The notes: generated by a model from the letters alone, not told the origin. A stretch of DNA of 64,000 nucleotides from JBHJHP01 sp042219855 (GCF_042219855.1 NZ_JBHJHP010000001.1:434001-498000), one strand, 5' to 3'; shown: positions 17,942 to 27,052, counted from the first letter of the stretch. Numbers and translations: made by a program.

Positions 17942-19144
17942 TTAATGCACAATCTCACTTACAAAAAAAGAAAGGTTTCTTTTTACAAGTTTTAAAATTG
18001 TCTCGCAAGCAGCCAATGTATTTGTTTTCAGGTATGATTCAACTTCTTTATCAAAAGGTCTTCCCCATCTGTTTCTATCTGTCATAATTTCACCTTCTTT
18101 ATTCTTTGTTATTACATTGGGAAATATTTTATGAAATGTATCTTCATCAAATACTGCACAAGTTAAAATTTCACCTTGCAATGAAAGGGCGTCAAATCCA
18201 GTTCCAAGATAATACAATTTGAACTTTCCTTCACTCTTTGCATTAATCATAGAAATAAAAGGCTCCTGATTATAATTAAAGGGGACTCCGGATTCTCCAT
18301 TATATTCCTCCTTGTTTTCAATCTCTTCAGAGAACTCTCTCATTATGTTTTTTGTGATTGAGAAATCATCTTCCCATGAATAAGGAAGATAGCAAGAAGG
18401 CTGAAATTCACCTGCTGGGATTACATGAAAAGTACCACTAGCATAGGCTGTTTCAGCTTCACCCCGTAGGTGCATTATCATTCGGACATCGTTATTTTTA
18501 TTAATTAACAAAGTTAAAGTGTCTATTCCTGTTAAAATGATATAGTCACTTGGTTTTTCTATTTTTTTTATAATCTTTTTATATTTACTAAAAAAAGGTG
18601 TTTTATTCTTTTTAAAATCTTTAGATGATTCATAAACTAAAGAAGCCCCAAAATCTATTTTATCAAAGTATTTATATTCCTCGCAAGAAAATATAAGATT
18701 CTTTTTGTCTACATCTAATAATCGATATTGCCGTCCAGAGAAAAACGAATTAGGTTTGTCTTTTGACATAATAGCACTAGAGTATTTATCATAACTGCCA
18801 AATCTTATTCTGTATTTCCCTAATTTTGGTTCTATGTCTGATGCCATTGAAAGATTAATTTCATCAATATTGACTGGTTCTTTAAGAATGCTGTTGTTTA
18901 AAGATAATAATGGTAAATCATCAATTTTAAACTTTTTGCTCAAAAATTTTGATTTAAGCCTGAATCTATATATTCCTAGTCTATTTGAAACTACATTTCT
19001 TCTTATTTTTACAAAGTTGTCATCGTAGTCTTCCTTTCTTTGCTTCTTTCTATTGTGAATTATTTGGTAAATAGTCATAGTACTTACAATTAATCCCAAA
19101 ATTGATATAATGTTTGTTAGTAATGTATTCATAAAAGCTATCAT
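17942..19144 (-). CDS. Membrane-anchored protein with Nudix-like C-terminal region
   Basis: 400 residues. Residues ~5-27 form one TM helix (LLTNIISILGLIVSTMTIYQIIH) followed by a very basic stretch, so the bulk faces the cytoplasm. The central part (~60-190) is unrecognised. The C-terminal part has FHVIPAGEFQPSCY followed ~25 residues later by NIMREFSEEIEN, which matches REUXEE of the Nudix box, although the Glu eight positions before the Arg is not in register and the Gly after the box is missing. It may be a divergent Nudix hydrolase or a binding-only relative. It lies on the minus strand upstream of the IMPase-like gene, opposite to the flanking island genes, so the two form a distinct unit. 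Confidence 0.55.
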   Translation of the reverse strand: MIAFMNTLLTNIISILGLIVSTMTIYQIIHNRKKQRKEDYDDNFVKIRRNVVSNRLGIYRFRLKSKFLSKKFKIDDLPLLSLNNSILKEPVNIDEINLSMASDIEPKLGKYRIRFGSYDKYSSAIMSKDKPNSFFSGRQYRLLDVDKKNLIFSCEEYKYFDKIDFGASLVYESSKDFKKNKTPFFSKYKKIIKKIEKPSDYIILTGIDTLTLLINKNNDVRMIMHLRGEAETAYASGTFHVIPAGEFQPSCYLPYSWEDDFSITKNIMREFSEEIENKEEYNGESGVPFNYNQEPFISMINAKSEGKFKLYYLGTGFDALSLQGEILTCAVFDEDTFHKIFPNVITKNKEGEIMTDRNRWGRPFDKEVESYLKTNTLAACETILKLVKRNLSFFVSEIVH

Positions 19145-19422
19145 AATTATATACTAATAAAAGGAGTAATTTAATCAGGCTGATAATTTAAACTATATAT
19201 TTCACTTTGATATGTTTATTGTATAATCCTAATTTAGCAATTTACGACAAAAAGGTGAACTCTTTTATATTTATCATTAGTTGTTTTATCTTAATCAAAG
19301 CAAGAAAGTTGTAAGGATAGATAAATTGCAATATTAATGTTTATATTATGCAACAGTGGATAGAGCTCTTCTTTATATTATTTGACCGACAAAAGGTATC
19401 AGTCCATTATAATTAGAATAAG

Positions 19423-19455
19423 AAAAAACCTCCGGCAAACACCGGAGGTTTTTTT
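19423..19455. terminator. Bidirectional intrinsic terminator without an obvious gene
   Basis: AAAAAACCTCCGG (19423-19435) pairs with CCGGAGG (19442-19448) plus a T7 tract. It is nearly the same hairpin as the one at 15111-15142. The genes on each side point away from it, so it terminates nothing visible here; it may be left over from a deleted gene or mark an island segment junction. Confidence 0.8.
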
Positions 19456-19528
19456 AACCTTCAATCCCGAACCCTATCTCACATTTCTTTTATTCTCAGT
19501 AAAATGCAGTTGATAATTTATTTATGGT

Positions 19529-19544
19529 CCCGAATTGGCCCCAT
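19529..19544 (+). other. Integrase-site-like sequence matching the right island end
   Basis: CCCGAATTGGCCCCAT here differs by one base from CCCGATTTGGCCCCAT at 44285-44300, which lies between the integrase gene and ssrA. GCATT follows at similar distance in both (29 and 23 bases). It sits directly before the first gene of the replication/maintenance module. Confidence 0.45.
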
Positions 19545-19612
19545 TTTTTACTAAATTGCATTTTTTAAGAATTTATTTAAGAAATAAAATATAACACCTA
19601 AAAATAGATCAC

Positions 19613-20539
19613 ATGGGAAATTTAATAAAAATGTTGACTGAAATACGATATGGAGATCTTGGTCCAGCTTCCCTAAAAAATGAATATGACAATTTATTAG
19701 CAATTAAAAACGACCCAAGAGCATATAATGCAATTTATATTTTTGAATTTAATGATATTGAAAATTTTAATGAAGATGAATTTAATGGTTCATTTACTCT
19801 TAGTTATTCATGGAATGATACCTTTAAAACTTATTACGATGAATTTTTAAATGGCAATAAAAATCTACCGATTAAATTAGATTTGTTTAGTCAAATCGCA
19901 AGAATATATTATTTACGCAATGAAAGGGAAGAAGGACGTTTGATAGCACATGAAGATAAGTCATATTATATTTTTAAAGATAAATTTGACTCTGATGTAA
20001 CAATCTTAAAAATGTATATTCGGGTAATTCATTCGAAAATACAGGAGGCGGATTCTGTTTTCAAAGAACATAGATATAATATTATTTATGACGATTTGGA
20101 AAAATGTGCTATTGACTTGATCGCTACAGGTGATAAGAATGAATTAATAAGAGGTTATTCTGAATTAATAATTGCAGAAAAAGAATTCAATCAAGATGCA
20201 ATTGATTATCCTGAACACGCTATGATTTATAATTTACTTAGTATTAAAGTAGATTATTTAATTCACATTCTAAAAAGAAAGATCGACGAATTAGGAATTA
20301 CAAGTTTGGAAAACAAGATAAGGTGGAAAGGTAGTTTATCCGATTTTGTCAATAGCTTTCTCCCTATAATTGATAATAAATTTATAAATGTGAAAGACTA
20401 TAAATCAAGAAAAGAATTATTAGAAGATCTTTATAGCAAGTTTTATATTGAAAATGAGAAAAAACCAGAGGAAGTGAAGTTTTCTGGTTTCAAAAATGCT
20501 TTTGATGAAAAATTTAGAAATAATCCTAAACTTAGATAG
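19613..20539 (+). CDS. Hypothetical protein of Bacteroidota integrative elements (RteC-like C-terminus)
   Basis: 308 residues, no signal or TM segment. The first half is acidic and aromatic (FEFNDIENFNEDEFNGSFTLSYSWNDTFKTYYDEF). The C-terminal part reads IRWKGSLSDFVNSFLPIIDNKFINVKDYKSRKELLEDLYSKF and GFKNAFDEKFRNN, which resembles the 'W-x-G-S-x-x-[DE]-[LF]-V' region at the end of RteC-type regulatory proteins of conjugative transposons. This is a weak resemblance. As the first gene of the module that also encodes the HTH protein, ATPase and primase, it probably serves element maintenance or regulation. Confidence 0.5.
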   Translation: MGNLIKMLTEIRYGDLGPASLKNEYDNLLAIKNDPRAYNAIYIFEFNDIENFNEDEFNGSFTLSYSWNDTFKTYYDEFLNGNKNLPIKLDLFSQIARIYYLRNEREEGRLIAHEDKSYYIFKDKFDSDVTILKMYIRVIHSKIQEADSVFKEHRYNIIYDDLEKCAIDLIATGDKNELIRGYSELIIAEKEFNQDAIDYPEHAMIYNLLSIKVDYLIHILKRKIDELGITSLENKIRWKGSLSDFVNSFLPIIDNKFINVKDYKSRKELLEDLYSKFYIENEKKPEEVKFSGFKNAFDEKFRNNPKLR

Positions 20540-20701
20540 TCTTCTTGGTATATATATATTTATACCTTGTATATCAGTTAATTATGTAACTAATTCTAAC
20601 TAATTAGTATTAGAAATATTTCCCTGTACTTAGTTTTACCTTCGAATTCATTATTCAGCGCTGATTTGAATTCATCAGTATTAATCATAAAAATTAAAAC
20701 T

Positions 20702-20980
20702 ATGGATTTTAAATTAATCGAGGAGAAGGACCTTAACAAAATCATCGGTAAAATAGACCAGCTGCAGTCAACCATTGATAGCATGGGACAGAAGAACGTA
20801 AACCCTCTTACTGATAAATGGTTGGATAACCAGGAAGTATGTGAACTCTTACATATGAGTAGAAGAAAATTGCAGGATATGCGGGATAAATCTGAAATTC
20901 AGTTCTCAAAAATTGGAGGTAAGATTTATTACAAAGCCTCTGATGTTGAAAACCTTTTAAATCAGAACTATCATGGGTAA
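20702..20980 (+). CDS. Excisionase-like helix-turn-helix protein (HTH_17 family)
   Basis: 92 residues from the ATG at 20702; an upstream in-frame TTG at 20666 would only add an AT-coded, unlikely leader. The N-terminal third is a coiled coil (IEEKDLNKIIGKIDQLQSTIDSM). The C-terminal ~55 residues form a MerR/Xis-like winged helix: KWLDNQEVCELLHMSRRKLQDMRDKSEIQFSKIGGKIYYKASDVENLL. Proteins of this form accompany integrases and RepA-like ATPases in Bacteroidota elements and are thought to act as recombination directionality factors or regulators. Its end overlaps the next gene by 8 bases, which indicates translational coupling. Confidence 0.85.
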   Translation: MDFKLIEEKDLNKIIGKIDQLQSTIDSMGQKNVNPLTDKWLDNQEVCELLHMSRRKLQDMRDKSEIQFSKIGGKIYYKASDVENLLNQNYHG

Positions 20981-22028
20981 AGTTGTCAAGATGCCAACAG
21001 GAGAAATAAATCTTACTGATTTAAAAAGGGACATAGCAAAGTATACTGGTGATGAAAGTGAAAATAAGATTTTAGATATTAGAAAGGCAAAAGAATGGAT
21101 GGACCATGCCTCTAAACAACCGATACCCAAACAGCTTTTAGGCTGTTTGTGGTATCAGAGTGAACTGGCTATTCTTTTTGCCGATACTAATCTTGGAAAA
21201 TCTGTTTTCGCAGTACAAATGGCTGATTCTTTGACTAAGGGGAAAGCATTTATACCTTTTATGGAGAAATGCGAAAAATTTAAGGTTCTGTACTGCGATT
21301 TTGAAATGAGTAGCAAACAATTTGAAAACAGGTACAGTTACGATTATACTAATCATTATGAGTTTAATGAAAATTTTTTCCGCGCAGAACTCAATCTCGA
21401 TGAATTTCTTTTAAATAGTGAGTTGCCTTTAGAAGAAGAGATCAGTAAAACAATAATTCAACAGATTGTTTCTAACCATATTGATATTGTTATTATTGAC
21501 AACCTTACATACATAACCAGAGAGATCGAGAAATCAAAGAATATTCAGCCTATTATGCAAAAACTAAAATGGATAAATAAAGAATATGGAGTATCTATTA
21601 TGGTCTTAGCTCATACTCCAAAAAGGGATGATAGTAAGCCGTTGACCAGTAATGACATTAATGGCTCGAAATTTTTAAGCAATTTCTCAGACAGTATTAT
21701 TGGTGTCGGAAAGAGTTGCCAGGATGAATACTTCAGATACGTTAAACAGATAAAATCCCGTAATTCTGAGTATCAATTTGGTTCTGATAATGTTGCAGTG
21801 TTCATCATTGACAAAGAATACAACTTCCTTGAGTTTATTTTCCAAAATATTGATTCAGAATCTAACCACTTGAAAATACCTTCTGAGGATGACAAGGTTG
21901 AGATGGAGAATCAGATTTTGTTTTTAGCAAAAGAACATCCTGAGTGGTCTAATCAGAAAATAGCTGATGAGGTTGGTACCAACAGGATGAGAGTTAAGAG
22001 AGTTAAGGATAGAAATTTTAAAAAGTAA
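20973..22028 (+). CDS. RepA-like P-loop ATPase (AAA_25 type)
   Basis: 351 residues. Walker A is ILFADTNLGKSVFAVQMADSL (~residues 68-88), and Walker B is IDIVIIDNLTYI (~residues 169-180), in the arrangement of hexameric RepA/DnaB-like helicases. HTPKRDD near 215 and GSKFLSNFSDSIIGVG follow as expected for the family. The extreme C-terminus (EHPEWSNQKIADEVGTNRMRVKRVKD) is an HTH-like DNA-binding tail. It probably unwinds or primes replication of the excised element together with the primase encoded next. Its start overlaps the HTH gene by 8 bases. Confidence 0.82.
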   Translation: MGKVVKMPTGEINLTDLKRDIAKYTGDESENKILDIRKAKEWMDHASKQPIPKQLLGCLWYQSELAILFADTNLGKSVFAVQMADSLTKGKAFIPFMEKCEKFKVLYCDFEMSSKQFENRYSYDYTNHYEFNENFFRAELNLDEFLLNSELPLEEEISKTIIQQIVSNHIDIVIIDNLTYITREIEKSKNIQPIMQKLKWINKEYGVSIMVLAHTPKRDDSKPLTSNDINGSKFLSNFSDSIIGVGKSCQDEYFRYVKQIKSRNSEYQFGSDNVAVFIIDKEYNFLEFIFQNIDSESNHLKIPSEDDKVEMENQILFLAKEHPEWSNQKIADEVGTNRMRVKRVKDRNFKK

Positions 22029-22033
22029 CAACC

Positions 22034-22073
22034 GTAACAGCCGTAACATAATTTTAAGTGTTACGGCTGTTAC
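22034..22073. promoter_or_regulatory. Perfect 15-bp inverted repeat between the ATPase and primase genes
   Basis: GTAACAGCCGTAACA (22034-22048) and TGTTACGGCTGTTAC (22059-22073) are perfect complements with a 10-base loop. CCGTAACA occurs twice in tandem on the left arm, and CCGTGACA follows the right arm. It starts 5 bases after the ATPase stop and ends 17 bases before the primase start. It could be an attenuating hairpin, an operator or a replication-protein site. Confidence 0.65.
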
Positions 22074-22090
22074 ATCCGTGACATTTAGTT

Positions 22091-23053
22091 ATGTTTAAAT
22101 ACTCACTTGATAAATCATCAAAGAAGTTTGAATGTCCCTCATGCCTGAAGACGCGTTTTGTTCGCTATAGGAATAATGATACAGGGCAATATTTACCCAG
22201 TGAATATGGACGGTGTGACAGGGAGATAGAATGTGGATACCAAAATCATCCACAATCCGATTATATATCCGTATGTACAAAAACTAAATCCAAATCCAAA
22301 CCTCTTTTTTATATAGACGACGAGACTTTTAAAAGATCACTATCCTCTTATAATCAAAATAACCTGGTCATTTTCCTAAATAAAATATTTTCTGCCAAAG
22401 ATGTAAATAAGCTGATTGAATTGTATCAGTTAGGAACGTCAAAAAAATGGCCCGGAGCAACCATTTATTGGCAAATTAACGCACAAGGTATAGTTGGACA
22501 GGGCAAAATACTTTTACATGATCCTATGACCGGAAAACGTGTCAAAGATCCATTCCCTCATATATCCTCAGTTCATTCAGAACTCGGTAAAAAAGACCAG
22601 AAACCTGAGCTACATTTTTTTGGCGAACATTTGCTACGAATATTCCCTGAAAAACCGGTTTCAATAGTGGAAAGCGAAAAAACGGCTATCATGATGGCTG
22701 GAACGGTAAATACCTGCATGTGGGTAGCCACAGGGGGAATTTCAAACCTTAATACAAAACGCATGCTGCCATTTAAGGGTAGAAAAATTATTTTATATCC
22801 GGATCTTGGTGCATTTGAAAAGTGGAGATATAAGAAAGAACAACTAAAAAAAATTGGATATGACATCACGATTTCAGATTTGCTTGAGAAAAATGCAACT
22901 ATTCATGATAAACAAAATGGATTTGATTTAGCAGATTACATTATTAAATTTAGAATTACCAAAAATAAAATCGATACAGACGTAAATGAAATGATTAATA
23001 TTAATCCTATTCTGAGTAATCTGATACAGAAATTTGATTTGGTTCAAGATTAG
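22091..23053 (+). CDS. Primase-like protein with zinc finger and TOPRIM domain
   Basis: 320 residues. The N-terminus is a zinc-binding module (CPSC at ~15-18, then CDREIEC in the 40s) like the CHC2-type finger of bacterial primases. The C-terminal half has the TOPRIM layout: SIVESEKTAIMMAG with the catalytic Glu, a WVATGGISNLN loop, and KIILYPDLGAFEKW with the acidic pair DxG. This is the DUF6371-like primase repeatedly found beside RepA-like ATPases in Bacteroidota integrative elements. It probably lays primers for element replication. A 1.45-kb non-coding stretch with unusual repeats follows. Confidence 0.8.
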   Translation: MFKYSLDKSSKKFECPSCLKTRFVRYRNNDTGQYLPSEYGRCDREIECGYQNHPQSDYISVCTKTKSKSKPLFYIDDETFKRSLSSYNQNNLVIFLNKIFSAKDVNKLIELYQLGTSKKWPGATIYWQINAQGIVGQGKILLHDPMTGKRVKDPFPHISSVHSELGKKDQKPELHFFGEHLLRIFPEKPVSIVESEKTAIMMAGTVNTCMWVATGGISNLNTKRMLPFKGRKIILYPDLGAFEKWRYKKEQLKKIGYDITISDLLEKNATIHDKQNGFDLADYIIKFRITKNKIDTDVNEMININPILSNLIQKFDLVQD

Positions 23054-23754
23054 GCTTCTTTCTTATCCCATCCGGTAATAACATCATAACTGATATTTTG
23101 ATTAAAAATACACGGTTTCTATAATATTGTTAGTATTAATGTAGTTAATGTGTTCATATACATTAAATTATTAATTGTTAATTATCCAATCATTATTCAA
23201 TCATTAACCATTAATGAATACATAATAAGTGGTTAATTAATCAATCATTATTCCTTAATAAATTAATAATAATGTGGTATTAATTACAAAATGAATAATC
23301 ATATTAAAAGGTTAATGTTATTCAAGACTATAGAATTTTAAACCGCTTTATTTCATATTTAAAAGTTTTAATGCATTTGTCTACTTGCGAAAACATTTGT
23401 CATTAAACTGAAATAATATTTTTTGTAATCATTAATAATATATTGAAAAACTGTAACCATTAGAAATATTCTGAATCTATCTGTCATTTTTTGACGAATA
23501 CAGTTATATTCTGAAAACTCCTGCAATTTTTTTATGAATTCTGAATTATTCCGAAAACATATTAAGTATAGTTGTAAACTCTGAAATAAATTGACACTGT
23601 CTTTGTAGAACTTTTTAATAGTTATGAAAAAGGTATTCGATTTATATTTATAACAGAAACAGCATACAAACAAATTCTTTGCCACATACAACCTGTATAT
23701 ATAATTTTCGTTTATGACCATTTTAGGGACACTGTCTAAATTTTTTTGATTCAA
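23054..23754. other. AT-rich non-coding DNA after the primase
   Basis: The first ~250 bases repeat variants of ATTAATGAATAAT, AATCATTA and TTAATTATT, including short palindromes such as ATTAATTGTTAATTAT. This is the composition expected of a DNA-unwinding region. The rest (23.37-23.75 kb) shows a minus-strand ORF of 128 codons that is low in coding quality and hydrophobic/Phe-Ile-rich; I do not accept it as a gene. Confidence 0.5.
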
Positions 23755-24370
23755 TCCGTATACGTTCGTAATACAGTTGTATACGTATGTATTACGGTAT
23801 ACGCTTAAAATATACGGTTATAGTACACTTGTAATACGGTATTCGCAGAAATGTATACGCATGTATTACGGTATACAGTAAAAAATATACGCCTGTAGTA
23901 CATTGGTAATACGCCCGTATTCTGGTATTCAGTAAAACGGATACCCTCGTATTATGGTATTTATTAAAATATACGGCCATATTCTTAAAAAGTTTTTTAA
24001 ATGATGGAAATCAGGGCAAAACGTATTCGCTCTTACTACGCTCTTACTACGCTTTGACTACGCCTTTACTACGGTATTCCCGATTTTGACTACGGTCTTA
24101 CTACGCCTTGACTACGGCTTTACTACGTTGGTACTACGAAATACGCGAAAAATATACGCCGGTACTACGCTCGTACTACGCTCGTATTCCAGTATACGCT
24201 AAATATACGTTTCTGTATTACGGTGGTATTCCAGTATTCGGGTTTTGTACTATGCCTGTAGTACGCCAATATACTGTATTCGGCTAAAATATACTTCGGT
24301 AGTACGCCCATATTAAGAAAAACGGCAAAACGGATACACGAGTAATACGGTAATCATGTTAACGTATCTC
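23755..24370. repeat. ~600-bp array of TACTACG/TATTACG/TATACG motifs with 11-bp phasing
   Basis: Between 24020 and 24190 the heptamer TACTACG or GACTACG recurs about every 11 bases: CTCTTACTACG, CTCTTACTACG, CTTTGACTACG, CCTTTACTACG, then after a ~21-base gap GTCTTACTACG, CCTTGACTACG, GCTTTACTACG, TTGGTACTACG, and later CTCGTACTACG. The flanks (23755-24000 and 24200-24370) carry looser copies as TATTACGGTATAC, GTATACG and AGTACGCC. Motif position repeats at one helical turn, so copies would lie on one face of the DNA. Its place just after the ATPase/primase genes fits iterons of a replication origin or a partition site. ORFs here are frame by-products. Confidence 0.85.
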
Positions 24371-24511
24371 ACAGTATTCGCATACAAAAACTTTACTGTA
24401 TATGGCATATACAAATGACAATCAGGTTCAATTTTTATTATCTTTGGTAGTCCTGTTTTTATTGAAGGACCCTGACTTAATATAATTGATGTATAAATTT
24501 CTCAATAATTA

Positions 24512-26083
24512 ATGGCTAAGAAAAACGGAAACGGTAAGCAGAAGAGTATGGAAGAAGTCCTGTGGGACTCTGCGAACAAATTAAGGGGAACAGTAGAATC
24601 GTCGGAATATAAGCATGTGGTGCTAAGCTTGATTTTTCTGAAGTTTGCCAGCGATAAGTTTGAAGAACGTCGTGCTGAACTTATAAAAGAGGGGAAGGAA
24701 AAGTACCTGGATATGACGGAATTCTACACCATGAAAAATGTATTTTTTCTTCCCGAACTATCCCGATGGAGTTATATCATCAAACATGCCAAGCAGGATG
24801 ACATTGCCCTGAAAATTGACACAGCCTTGCATACGGTTGAGAAGAATAATTCGTCCTTAAAAGGTGCCTTACCCGATAACTATTTTTCCAGGTTAAACAT
24901 GGATGTGAGCAAACTGGCTGCTTTGCTCGATACAATAAATGATATTCACACTTTAAAAGATAAGGAACAGGATATTGTCGGTCGGGTTTATGAATATTTT
25001 CTTTCAAAATTTGCATTGGCTGAAGGGAAAGGCAAAGGAGAATTCTATACACCTAAAACTATTGTAAATCTGATTGCTGAAATGATTGAGCCGTACAAAG
25101 GGATTATTTATGATCCCGCCTGTGGCTCCGGTGGTATGTTTGTGCAATCCATAAAATTTATAGAAAGCCATCACGGCAATAAACGGGAGATTTCTATATA
25201 CGGACAGGAATACACCGCTACGACCTATAAACTGGCTAAGATGAATCTTGCCATCCGGGGAATTAATGCCAATCTTGGAGCTGTTCCTGCCGATACCTTT
25301 GCAAAGGATCAGCATCCGGACCTTAAGGCAGATTATATTATGGCTAATCCTCCCTTTAATCAAAAAGACTGGAGGGCAGCTAATGAATTAATTGATGATC
25401 CAAGATGGAGCGGTTATGAAGTTCCCCCAGCCGGAAATGCAAATTACGGATGGATTCTGAATATGGTCTCAAAATTATCTCAAAACGGAGTTGCAGGCTT
25501 TATTTTGGCAAATGGTTCATTAAGTAGTGGTGGTGACGAATATAAAATCAGAAAAAAGTTGATTGAAAACAAACTCGTTGAAGCTATACTGGTTTTACCA
25601 CAAAATATGTTTTATACCACCAATATCAGTGTAACACTCTGGATTCTTAATAACAACAAGAAAGCACATATTGTAAATTTCCCAGATTTAGAAAGGCATT
25701 ACAGGGAACGGGAAGATGAAGTATTATTTATGGATCTGAGAGAAATCGGAGAGCCGTTTGAAAAAAAATATATTCAATTCAGCTCGGATCATATTAAACA
25801 GGTTGCAAAAACCTATCATTCATGGCAGCAGGAAGACTCTGATTACGAGGATAAACCTGAATATTGCTATTCTGCCAACATTGAAGAAATAAGATCAAAG
25901 GATTATTCTTTAGTGCCAAGCAAATACATTGAGTTTGTAAACAGGGATGAGAACATTGATTTTGATGATAAAATGAAATCCTTGCAAAGTGAATTTAAAG
26001 AATTGCTGAAAAAAGAAGAGGAATCAAAAATTGAACTGTTGAAAGTATTTAAAGATTTAGGTTATGAGATTAATTTAGATTAA
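24512..26083 (+). CDS. hsdM: Type I restriction-modification DNA methyltransferase subunit HsdM
   Basis: 523 residues, normal for HsdM. N-terminal helical HsdM_N domain (EEVLWDSANKLRGTVESSEYKHVVLSLIFLKFASDKFE), then the N6-adenine MTase: AdoMet motif IYDPACGSGGMF (~residues 197-208) and catalytic NPPF at ~278-281. The C-terminus (LVPSKYIEFVN...) is a coiled coil that contacts HsdS. It adds N6-methyl to adenines at the site read by HsdS and is needed for both methylation and cleavage. First gene of a long plus-strand block; the next gene's ATG touches its stop codon directly. The 11-bp array ends ~140 bases upstream. Confidence 0.96.
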   Translation: MAKKNGNGKQKSMEEVLWDSANKLRGTVESSEYKHVVLSLIFLKFASDKFEERRAELIKEGKEKYLDMTEFYTMKNVFFLPELSRWSYIIKHAKQDDIALKIDTALHTVEKNNSSLKGALPDNYFSRLNMDVSKLAALLDTINDIHTLKDKEQDIVGRVYEYFLSKFALAEGKGKGEFYTPKTIVNLIAEMIEPYKGIIYDPACGSGGMFVQSIKFIESHHGNKREISIYGQEYTATTYKLAKMNLAIRGINANLGAVPADTFAKDQHPDLKADYIMANPPFNQKDWRAANELIDDPRWSGYEVPPAGNANYGWILNMVSKLSQNGVAGFILANGSLSSGGDEYKIRKKLIENKLVEAILVLPQNMFYTTNISVTLWILNNNKKAHIVNFPDLERHYREREDEVLFMDLREIGEPFEKKYIQFSSDHIKQVAKTYHSWQQEDSDYEDKPEYCYSANIEEIRSKDYSLVPSKYIEFVNRDENIDFDDKMKSLQSEFKELLKKEEESKIELLKVFKDLGYEINLD

Positions 26084-27052
26084 ATGGCCGAACCTGATGA
26101 TAAAAATAGGATTGTTGATTTGTTAAAAACAAAGATAAATATCCATGGACTAAGATTACCAAGGGATCTTGAGTTTTCGTTAGTTGGTGGAAACCTGGTA
26201 ATAAAACTTGGTTCTTTTAAAACTAAAGAAGGAACGCAGTATTGCTGTCTGGGAAATATGCAAACAGACAGAGCCGCATTTGAAGGATGGAGTATATGCT
26301 TAAAGCTTCATCTTGAAGATAAAATAGATAAGGTCTTTTTGAAATGGGATCGTCCGGCAAACATAACCCAAAATCAACAACAACATTATAACAGGTTTTT
26401 ATACAGGGTCATTAAATTTAGTGCTCTTTTTAAATGGTTCCATGTTGAGAACCATTATGAAGCAGAAATAAAGAATTTTAAGGAACAACTTAGTAAGTTA
26501 ATTATTAATGTCCCACTAAGTCAGTCTGGTTTTACAACAGATAAAAGTTCAAATGAGGCTAAAATTGAGTATGCTAATCAAAATAGGGATTGTATAAAAC
26601 AAAAGTTTAACCTCAGTGTGGTTGATCATCAGTTGCCAGTTGGGGTAAAAAGGGATGGAAATAACTTCTTTACCGGTAGAAGCAGTGCGATTGATATCTG
26701 GGGTATAAACAAAAATAATGACCTTTTTATTTTTGAATTAAAATACAAGAATAAGAAAATCGGGATCATAACTGAATTATTGTTTTACACCGAAGTAATG
26801 CATGATGTTTTTATTTTAAATAATATTGGGATACCTGGTAAAATAAGAGAATTCAGAAGTGCTGATAAACTATACGAAGATCCGGCAAAGAAGATCCAAA
26901 GAATAGAAGGTTATTTCTTGGTTGACGAAATACATCCCCTTTTTAATAAAGATTGTTTGAAGTTACTTAATGAAAATGAAGCAGGAATAAAGTTTGAAAT
27001 GCGGTATTATTCCCTACAAAATAATGAGTTATTATTCAAAGACATATATTAA
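26084..27052 (+). CDS. PD-(D/E)XK nuclease-like protein inside the hsd operon
   Basis: 322 residues, ATG directly after the hsdM stop (TAAATG). The C-terminal part contains FTGRSSAIDIWGINKNNDLFIFELKYKNKKIGII, a clear D-x(n)-ELK catalytic pair of the PD-(D/E)XK fold, followed by a helix 'TELLFYTEVMHDVFIL'. The N-terminal ~170 residues are mixed and contain no recognised domain. Not a standard type I subunit. Overlap with the next gene (29 bases) and contact with hsdM show it is part of the operon. It may be an accessory nuclease or a separate defence protein taken into the operon. Confidence 0.65.
   Translation: MAEPDDKNRIVDLLKTKINIHGLRLPRDLEFSLVGGNLVIKLGSFKTKEGTQYCCLGNMQTDRAAFEGWSICLKLHLEDKIDKVFLKWDRPANITQNQQQHYNRFLYRVIKFSALFKWFHVENHYEAEIKNFKEQLSKLIINVPLSQSGFTTDKSSNEAKIEYANQNRDCIKQKFNLSVVDHQLPVGVKRDGNNFFTGRSSAIDIWGINKNNDLFIFELKYKNKKIGIITELLFYTEVMHDVFILNNIGIPGKIREFRSADKLYEDPAKKIQRIEGYFLVDEIHPLFNKDCLKLLNENEAGIKFEMRYYSLQNNELLFKDIY

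Larger units (their letters stand above)
19145..19612. other. Divergent intergenic region
   Basis: 468 bases between a minus-strand and a plus-strand gene. It holds the orphan terminator at 19423-19455 and the integrase-site-like block at 19529-19544; the remaining bases are AT-rich and must contain the promoters for both directions. No further gene or repeat is seen. Confidence 0.6.

Noticed and set aside
23368..23754. Minus-strand ORF of 128 codons between the primase and the array
   Set aside because: AT-driven composition (Phe, Ile, Tyr, Lys), no homologous pattern that I recognise, and convergent to the neighbouring genes; treated as non-coding.
23755..24370. Possible CRISPR array or short ORFs
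   Set aside because: Motifs are 7 bases at 11-base spacing, far too short for CRISPR repeats, and the ORFs are stop-poor by-products of the repeat composition.
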